Source: VRUB01 sp046758085 (GTDB lineage: Bacteria > Pseudomonadota > Gammaproteobacteria > Acidiferrobacterales > SPGG2). From it: 11,939 bases of DNA. Positions 7,601 to 11,939 of the stretch are shown in pieces. The notes beneath the pieces are model-generated. The model made no database searches, was not told where the DNA came from, and worked only from the letters and a program-made list of their open reading frames with translations. Numbering within the stretch: the first letter of the stretch is position 1; every line of letters begins with the position of its first letter. Both the position numbers and the translations under genes were made by a program. Where the stretch lies: assembly GCA_046758085.1 (NCBI GenBank), contig JBHHZP010000108.1:1-11939 (forward strand), in the 5' to 3' direction.

Positions 7601-7815
7601 CGCATAAAAGCATCGAGTCCACCGACGGCCTTGCCCTGCTCACGCACAGCGAGCACCAGCTGGCGCGCGAGCCCGATCACGCGTGTCTGTGCGTTCGCAT
7701 CGATCTCCGCTTCGGGGAGCAATGCCTCGAGGCAGGCCGTTTCATCGGCCAGGTAGGCGGCGCGGATTGCAGCACGCAGGGGGGTGGGGCTGGGCGGCTC
7801 GTGGGCGAAGATCAT
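4660..7815 (-). CDS. putA: Bifunctional proline dehydrogenase / P5C dehydrogenase PutA (minimal form)
   Basis: PutA oxidises proline to P5C with FAD, channels it, and oxidises it with NAD to glutamate at the inner membrane face. From the ATG at 7815 the protein has 1051 residues. The proline dehydrogenase half (about 60-500) shows VRLVKGAYWD (352-361), FATHN (406-410), RLHGMGQGLY (431-440) and the YLVRRLLENGANTSF block with substrate-binding R471/R472. The P5CDH half (about 570-1045) shows SPWNFP (N702), KPAEQT (K725), FTGST, ETGGQN (E803) and GQRCSA (catalytic C837). It lacks the ribbon-helix-helix DNA-binding domain of E. coli PutA (1320 residues) and any C-terminal extension, so it cannot be an autorepressor of that type. 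AAGGAAGG (7837-7844) is 21 bases from the ATG, oddly far. A three-codon ATG-ACA-TGA overlaps the start. The 110-bp leader after the upstream gene has a GCACA/TGTGC stem. Confidence 0.95.
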   Translation of the reverse strand: MIFAHEPPSPTPLRAAIRAAYLADETACLEALLPEAEIDANAQTRVIGLARQLVLAVREQGKAVGGLDAFMREYDLSSEEGVVLMCLAEALLRIPDAQTAERLIRDKLAQGQWDKHLGHSQSLFVNASTWGLMLTGRIVQLAPEAVNDITGYLGGLASRIGEPVVRVALTQAMRIMGHQFVMGRTIEEALKRSHTAEHQHYLHSFDMLGEAALSADDAEQYYQAYVHAINALATEAEECTDIFAAPGISVKLSALHPRFEFGQRERVMAELVPRVHALANQAARAGIAMTLDTEEAERLDITLDVFEAVYSARDLRNWHGLGLAVQAYQKRAVHVVTWLIELARRHRRRIPVRLVKGAYWDTEIKHAQQQGLAGYPVFTRKASTDVSYMACAKRIWVARDVLYPQFATHNAHTVAFVLEIAGAERGFEFQRLHGMGQGLYGELVGPTKLDVICRIYAPVGSHEDLLPYLVRRLLENGANTSFVNRVSDEKAPVDEIVADPVIKARQAQPKPHPRIALPRDLYGEQRRNSAGINLSDINELAPLAHAMADAMKQARVAAPLVGGKRLGGTEHAVTDPADRRRVVGRVFEADDDTVANAVASAAAAAHEWDRMAAAERADCLERGADLLEAHRAELMALCVREGGKSVPDALAEVREATDFCLYYAALAREQFGGERMLPGPTGERNQLSLHGRGVFVCISPWNFPLAIFTGQVAAALAAGNAVIAKPAEQTALVASLATVLLHEAGIPTEVLQLLPGTGARVGAQLVGDARIGGVAFTGSTETARGIHQVLARRTGPIVPLIAETGGQNAMIVDSSALPEQVVSDVLASAFDSAGQRCSACRILFVQQDIATRVLRLLQGAMAELVVGDPALLATDVGPVIDEDARDMLEAHAKRMQHEGKLIYQVLLPPETEHGIFFAPRAFEIERLSVLEREVFGPILHVIPYAGDKLDNVISAINATGYGLTLGIHSRIDETVRYVRARAHVGNTYVNRNMIGATVGVQPFGGEGLSGTGPKAGGPHYLQRFATERTVTVNTAAIGGNATLLAMGGEDE

Positions 7816-7925
7816 GTCATCACGCCGGATCAGGGACCTTCCTTTAGCACGTGCAGGGGCGATTCGCTCGCACAGGGTGTGTGCGGGCCCGGAAACAGCA
7901 TCGGCCAACCGACGCAAAAAAGCAA

Positions 7926-10361
7926 CTACGCGATTTGGCGAATGAGCAAGGCCGCCAGCACGTAAAGCACCAACGCCACGGCCACAACTGCGGTGAAACC
8001 GAGTTCGATCGCGATCAAGGTAGCAAGCGTCGCGCTCAGCACCGACGCAAATCCGTTAATGCCCCAGGCCCAGGGGATAAAGTCGGGCGCGCGTGCGGCC
8101 GCCTTGTCGAGTCCCAACGGGAACGGCATGCCCATACAAAAAGCCAACGGCGCAAGCAACGCAAAGGCCAGCAACACTCTGAGCACATCGGGCAGTCCGA
8201 CCAGAACGTGGGACATTGCCGGCAGCAGGAACAGGTAGGCAGTCGCGATGGCAACGATACCCGTTACCGCCACCGCGACTGGCGACCAGGCCGTGGCGTG
8301 CATGCGGTGCACAAGCCGCCGTGAGTAGCCGCTGCCCAGGCCCGCAAACACGAGAAAGCCGCTGAGGACCACGGCGACCGCATAAAGCGGGTGACTCAAG
8401 AACAACATGAACTTCTGGATAAAGGCGATCTCTATGAAAATGAACGCAAGCCCCAGCGCGAAAAAGTAAAACCCCATGCGCACACCCAGCTCCACCGGCC
8501 ACGGATGCTTTGCGACCCACAACGGCAGCACAATCAGGACAGTGCCCGCGACCACCGCCTGCACGATAGTCGCGATCAGAATCAGGTAACCCCACTCGAT
8601 AAAAGGCGCGCCGCCGCGACCGTGCAGCATGAGCAGTTCCGGCAGCACGCGCCATTTGAAGAAATGAAAGAAATGCGGGTTATCGTCGGTGGCCGGTGCG
8701 ATATAGAACTTGTAGCGCCGCATGTACTCTTCGCGCTGCTTTCCGAGTAGTGCGGTGGCTCCCTCAAACAGGTACGGCTGATCCAACACATTGAACCGGT
8801 TCGCTTCGCTCGCCGTTATGCTGGGATAATAAGCTACGTCAAAAGAACGGGCGCGCGAGAACGCGCGAATGCTTGCGATCTCGGCCTGCGTAAGCGCGTC
8901 ATTCTTGACCAGCAACGTGCTCGTGGCCCAGCCTCTGATCAACGCCAGCCGCGTGCCGGGGTTGGACACCCCGGCCTGCTCCAGCGCGGCGACCACCGTC
9001 GTGAATAACTTCAAGCTGTCACGCGGCGGCAACCGGAACCAGCGCGTGATCGCGAGCATCCCGCCCGGCGCAAGATGGGTGAGATACTCTTGCATGGCCT
9101 CTACCGTGTAGATGTAACTTTCGCTTAAGGCGTGCACACCGGCGCTGGATGCGGCAAAGGAGTCGAGCAGGGCGACTTGGATCAGGTCAAAGCGTTCGGC
9201 GCTACGAGCGACAAAGCCGCGCGCCTCCGCGACATGCACCCTCACGTCTTCGGCGCTGTACACATCGCCCGCGATCCTCGCATAGGTATTGCGCACCAGG
9301 TCGATCATGAGCGGATTGAGCTCGACCGCATCGATCGAGCGCGCCTCGTGATAACGCGCCAGCAACACGTCCGATCCGCCACCCGCGCCCAGAACCAAAA
9401 CCTTAGGGTGTTGCAACAGCTGGTAGGGCAGGGCCGCGGTGCTGTCGTCGAGATACGCGAGTCCCTCGCGCTTACCGCTGTAACGGTTGATCGCGCTTAA
9501 CGCATCGCCATCGGTGAACACGCCCAGCTGCGGCGGCGGCTCATGCCGGGTCTTAAGGCTAAGGCCGGGCGCGTAGCGAAAAGGAATGGTCGGGCTCTCG
9601 ACTACGGTGAGCAGGCCCAGCGGGTTCGTGTACTCGCCCAGCACCCGCGTCCCCACCACCTGCAGTGCCTGGCTCAGGCCCTTGTAGGGAGATATCTGCA
9701 AGGCGACCCAACTCTGCGGCAGCGCGAACACCACCGCGGCGGCGCCCCCACCTAACGCCGGCACCACCCAGCGCGGCAGTCGTAGCGCGCGATCCAAGCC
9801 GCCCACCCCAGCCGCCGCCAAGGCGATGACAGCGAGCAGCTTCAGGCACGCTTCGGGCCGAAACAGGAACAACGCCAGGATAATGCCGGCGGCACCGACG
9901 CCTGCCCCCAGCAGATCGGCGAGATAGATCCGGTTGATCAGCTCCTTATAATGGACGAATGACAGCGCGATGCAGCTTGCCGCAAAAAAGAACGGAATGA
10001 AGAACAGCAGATAGATCGCGGCCAGGTAAGGCAGCTGGTGCGGGTCCCACACTACCTCGAGCGCGTTGAACGGGATGCGCTGGGCGAGCGCAAAGCACAC
10101 GATCATCACGATCCCGAACAGCGTGGCGCTCGCCACATACACCGCGGCGAAGCGCGGTTCCAGCCAGCGCTTGCCGAGCGCCAACACGGTCCCGCTTACG
10201 CCGTATCCGAGCAGCGCGAGGCTGATGATCATGTAGGCGAAATGGTGCCACTGGATAATGGACAGCAGCCGCATCAGCAAGATCTCGTAACCGATGGCGG
10301 CGGCTGACAGGAGTGAGATCGATAGGAACAGGAGTCGCGGTTTAATCGGCGTGGGCCTCAC
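7926..10361 (-). CDS. Polytopic membrane protein with internal spermidine-synthase-like SAM-binding domain
   Basis: The 811-residue protein has about seven hydrophobic segments in residues 10-217, a soluble region (about 220-585), and about seven more segments in 590-808. The soluble region contains a spermidine synthase/methyltransferase Rossmann fold: VLVLGAGGGSDV (321-332, SAM-binding loop), DAVELNP (344-350, acidic end of strand 2), VAEARGF and FDLIQVALLDSFAASSAG (391-408, in place of the DSSDP block of spermidine synthases). TDDNPHFFHFF (558-568) closes the domain. Reaction and substrate are unknown: aminopropyl transfer, methylation or a non-catalytic role are all open. The start is GTG at 10361, with GGAGG nine bases upstream. 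It follows pcm by 48 bp and precedes putA by 110 bp on the same strand, so an operon is likely. An 'MFS-like fused to spermidine synthase' reading fits the layout but is inferred from topology. Confidence 0.8.
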   Translation of the reverse strand: MRPTPIKPRLLFLSISLLSAAAIGYEILLMRLLSIIQWHHFAYMIISLALLGYGVSGTVLALGKRWLEPRFAAVYVASATLFGIVMIVCFALAQRIPFNALEVVWDPHQLPYLAAIYLLFFIPFFFAASCIALSFVHYKELINRIYLADLLGAGVGAAGIILALFLFRPEACLKLLAVIALAAAGVGGLDRALRLPRWVVPALGGGAAAVVFALPQSWVALQISPYKGLSQALQVVGTRVLGEYTNPLGLLTVVESPTIPFRYAPGLSLKTRHEPPPQLGVFTDGDALSAINRYSGKREGLAYLDDSTAALPYQLLQHPKVLVLGAGGGSDVLLARYHEARSIDAVELNPLMIDLVRNTYARIAGDVYSAEDVRVHVAEARGFVARSAERFDLIQVALLDSFAASSAGVHALSESYIYTVEAMQEYLTHLAPGGMLAITRWFRLPPRDSLKLFTTVVAALEQAGVSNPGTRLALIRGWATSTLLVKNDALTQAEIASIRAFSRARSFDVAYYPSITASEANRFNVLDQPYLFEGATALLGKQREEYMRRYKFYIAPATDDNPHFFHFFKWRVLPELLMLHGRGGAPFIEWGYLILIATIVQAVVAGTVLIVLPLWVAKHPWPVELGVRMGFYFFALGLAFIFIEIAFIQKFMLFLSHPLYAVAVVLSGFLVFAGLGSGYSRRLVHRMHATAWSPVAVAVTGIVAIATAYLFLLPAMSHVLVGLPDVLRVLLAFALLAPLAFCMGMPFPLGLDKAAARAPDFIPWAWGINGFASVLSATLATLIAIELGFTAVVAVALVLYVLAALLIRQIA

Positions 10362-10409
10362 CGACTCAAGCCTCCATGCGCGTTACACCGTGCACATCAG
10401 TGCCAGCGC

Positions 10410-11192
10410 TCAGTGCTCGCCCGTGAGCGGGACGAACCGCACCGGCAGAATCTGGCGCGTCCTCACATCGCCGGCCCGCGTCTTTTCCACCAGCAACAGC
10501 TGCTGCGTGAGGAAGCGGCCGCCCACCGGAATAACGATACGCCCGCCGGGCTTGAGCTGCTCGATCAGCGGTGGTGGGACGTGGCCGGCGGCGGCGGTGA
10601 CAATGATCGCGTCAAACGGGGCGTGCTCGGCCCACCCGTAATAACCGTCACCCAGACGCGTGGTGACATTGTCATAGCCCAAACGCGCCAGACGGATCTT
10701 TGCCTGCTGCTCCAGCGGATTGATAATCTCGATCGTGTACACATGCTTCACCAGGCCCGAGAGAACGGCTGCCTGATAGCCCGAGCCGGTGCCGACCTCG
10801 AGCACCACGTCATCCGTGTCGATGCCCATCAGGTCCGTCATCAAGGCAACGATATAAGGCTGGGATATGGTCTGCCCATAGCCGATGGGGAGCGGGCGAT
10901 TCTTGTAGCTAACGGGCTGCAAATCGACCGGCACGAACTCGTGGCGTGGCACGCTTGCCATCGCTCCCATGACGCGCGCGTCAAAGCGTTTCCTACCGGT
11001 GTAGCTGGCCGTGCGCCAGACATCCTCTTTGATCGCCGTGATCATGGCCGTGCGCGCTGCGGCGTAGTGTCCTTCCTGGGCACTGGCAGCGGCGCTCAGC
11101 GCGGTGGCCAGGAGCAACCACGGCGCGAGCAAAACTAAAGCTGTGCTGCAACCAGCAGCCAGGGCGCAGTTTGGATTTTCCCAGGTGTCCAT
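10410..11192 (-). CDS. pcm: Protein-L-isoaspartate O-methyltransferase with N-terminal signal-like segment
   Basis: Pcm methylates L-isoaspartyl residues in aged proteins with S-adenosylmethionine so that they can revert to aspartate. Of 260 residues, about 50-258 form the domain: VPRHEFVP (81-88), LPIGYGQTISQPYIVA (101-116), SAM motif VLEVGTGSGYQ (130-140), GDGYYGW (181-187), FDAIIVTAA (193-201) and LKPGGRIVIPVG (213-224). Residues 14-38 are hydrophobic and end in SAAASA before Q39, a plausible signal peptidase site, so export is suggested. The n-region before it has no Lys or Arg, which is atypical. A TTG start about ten codons upstream would add K and R but has no RBS. The chosen ATG has only AGGA two bases away. 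A cytoplasmic form starting at M50 is possible but also lacks an RBS. It heads the probable pcm / membrane protein / putA operon. Confidence 0.88.
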   Translation of the reverse strand: MDTWENPNCALAAGCSTALVLLAPWLLLATALSAAASAQEGHYAAARTAMITAIKEDVWRTASYTGRKRFDARVMGAMASVPRHEFVPVDLQPVSYKNRPLPIGYGQTISQPYIVALMTDLMGIDTDDVVLEVGTGSGYQAAVLSGLVKHVYTIEIINPLEQQAKIRLARLGYDNVTTRLGDGYYGWAEHAPFDAIIVTAAAGHVPPPLIEQLKPGGRIVIPVGGRFLTQQLLLVEKTRAGDVRTRQILPVRFVPLTGEH

Positions 11193-11325
11193 GATCCTGA
11201 TGACTGTGCTGTGGGGCTTCAAGGGTGTGGCCGCGGAGTATCGCACAGGATCGGCTGGACCACGAGAATGAGCGCGGCACAAGTATCCCGCCCTTCGAAG
11301 AACACGCGGGAGTGGGTGAACGCGA

Positions 11326-11340
11326 GGCCGGTTCGCGGCC
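11326..11340. terminator. GC hairpin downstream of the DUF411 gene
   Basis: GGCCG-GTTCG-CGGCC forms a perfect 5-bp stem starting 15 bp beyond the stop codon of the metal-binding protein gene. There is no U-run after it in that direction, so it is at best a weak or Rho-assisted end signal. It lies in the 163-bp gap before pcm, where the pcm operon promoter must also lie if the genes are transcribed separately. I see no clear promoter there. Confidence 0.25.
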
Positions 11341-11355
11341 GTTAGTCCCGATAGG

Positions 11356-11820
11356 CTAATAGCTCGCGTAGACCGCCGTGTTGCCGTCCTTTTCGAAGGA
11401 GAACACCTGGTAGCGATCCTTGCGCGGGCCTTCCATGCCTGGCGAACCCATTGGCATCCCGGGGACTGCGAGGCCCTTGATCTCGGGGCGCTCTCGTAAA
11501 AGACGCTGGATATCCCGGGCGGGCACATGGCCCTCTATTACATAACCGCCTACCAGCGCCGTATGGCACGACGTAAGCCGGGTGGGCACGCCGTGGCGGG
11601 TCTTGAGGGGCGTTAAGTCTTTCACGTCATACGCCTTCACGGTATAACCGTTGCGCTTCATGTGCGCTACCCAGCCCTTGCAGCAACCGCAGGTCGGAGA
11701 TTTGTACACCGTCGCCACTACACCCGCTGCCGGTCTGCCAGCGAAGAAAAACGCAAGCGAAACCACCACGGCAACACCGGCAATCCACGAACCTGTAACG
11801 AGCACCTTTCGCATACGCAT
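11356..11820 (-). CDS. DUF411 (CopG-like) metal-binding protein
   Basis: The 154-residue protein has a basic N-terminus (MRMRK) and a hydrophobic segment (about 7-28), giving an exported or inner-membrane-anchored protein facing the periplasm. The DUF411 domain has the hallmark YKSPTCGCCKGW with C44, C46 and C47, a later C85 in LTSCHTALVGGYVIEGHVP, and the Met-rich GMPMGSPGME loop (121-130). Family members occur with copper and other metal resistance genes, and Pseudomonas CopG, a thioredoxin-fold protein binding copper through cysteines, belongs here. A role in periplasmic copper handling is therefore likely but inferred. The ATG at 11820 is preceded by AAGGAG with eight bases' spacing. A TTG one codon upstream also fits. 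It is on the same strand as pcm, but the 163-bp gap suggests a separate transcript. No other copper gene is in the window. Confidence 0.85.
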   Translation of the reverse strand: MRMRKVLVTGSWIAGVAVVVSLAFFFAGRPAAGVVATVYKSPTCGCCKGWVAHMKRNGYTVKAYDVKDLTPLKTRHGVPTRLTSCHTALVGGYVIEGHVPARDIQRLLRERPEIKGLAVPGMPMGSPGMEGPRKDRYQVFSFEKDGNTAVYASY

Positions 11821-11914
11821 CAAGCCATCTCCTTTCGCCCAATCGCTAAACGACGGTATTTCTTATCTAAATATTGAACAACATGTAATTCAGCAGGAAC
11901 GATCGGGTTTGTCC

Positions 11915-11928
11915 TTGATACAGATCAA
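11915..11928. promoter_or_regulatory. Perfect FNR/ANR box
   Basis: TTGATACAGATCAA matches the FNR/ANR consensus TTGAT-N4-ATCAA at every fixed position. Its centre is about 101 bp upstream of the DUF411 start codon, within a locally AT-rich stretch. A centre 61.5 bases upstream of a start site near 11860 would put TATTTA (11873-11868 on the minus strand) close to the -10 position. It could instead, or also, serve a plus-strand gene beyond the window edge. Proteins of this family activate or repress genes in response to low oxygen. Confidence 0.6.
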
Positions 11929-11939
11929 ACGATGTGCAT

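Noticed and set aside
11326..11355. GGTTCG within a small stem, resembling a tRNA T-arm
   Set aside because: No acceptor stem, D-arm or anticodon arm can be placed around it. It is only a short GC hairpin.
11193..11528. N-terminal extension of the Pcm frame up to 11528
   Set aside because: The extra 112 codons give an Arg/Pro-rich translation with no homology. They would overlap the DUF411 gene, and the hydrophobic segment fits a start near 11192.

Overview
The window is GC-rich, densely coding DNA from a proteobacterium, most likely a gammaproteobacterium. The reasons are gene content (a PutA-type bifunctional proline enzyme, an exported Pcm, a DUF411/CopG-type metal protein), Shine-Dalgarno-led starts and a perfect FNR/ANR box. 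The genus cannot be fixed from sequence alone. I see no phage, transposase, CRISPR array, rRNA or tRNA.

Layout. Bases 1-332 have no gene but hold two structured elements: a perfect 27-bp inverted repeat enclosing a hairpin (59-164), and a second inverted-repeat element directly behind the first gene (about 193-330). An ALDH7-family aldehyde dehydrogenase lies on the minus strand (333-1871). The gap 1872-2531 carries a strong RBS and a dyad upstream of that gene, a second copy of the palindromic arms, a possible decayed TonB-receptor tail, and the leader of the next operon. A plus-strand pair follows: arginase (2532-3404) overlapping ornithine aminotransferase (3401-4618) by 4 bp. Facing it on the minus strand is a probable operon, pcm (10410-11192), then a polytopic membrane protein with an internal spermidine-synthase-like domain (7926-10361), then putA (4660-7815). 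A DUF411 metal-binding protein (11356-11820) lies upstream of pcm on the same strand, with an FNR/ANR box at 11915-11928.

How the genes fit together. Arginase makes ornithine and urea. Ornithine aminotransferase turns ornithine into glutamate semialdehyde/P5C. PutA makes P5C from proline and oxidises it to glutamate. The convergent rocFD-like and putA genes therefore feed arginine and proline into glutamate. The ALDH7 enzyme probably does the analogous last step for lysine (alpha-aminoadipic semialdehyde to alpha-aminoadipate), so the locus looks like a basic amino acid and proline catabolic island. The pcm and membrane SAM-binding genes upstream of putA have no obvious link to that pathway.

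I found no clearly new system. The best candidates for a second look are the SpeE-like domain embedded in a membrane protein next to a Pcm with an N-terminal export-like segment, the structured repeats around the ALDH7 gene, and the FNR box next to a copper-type protein.
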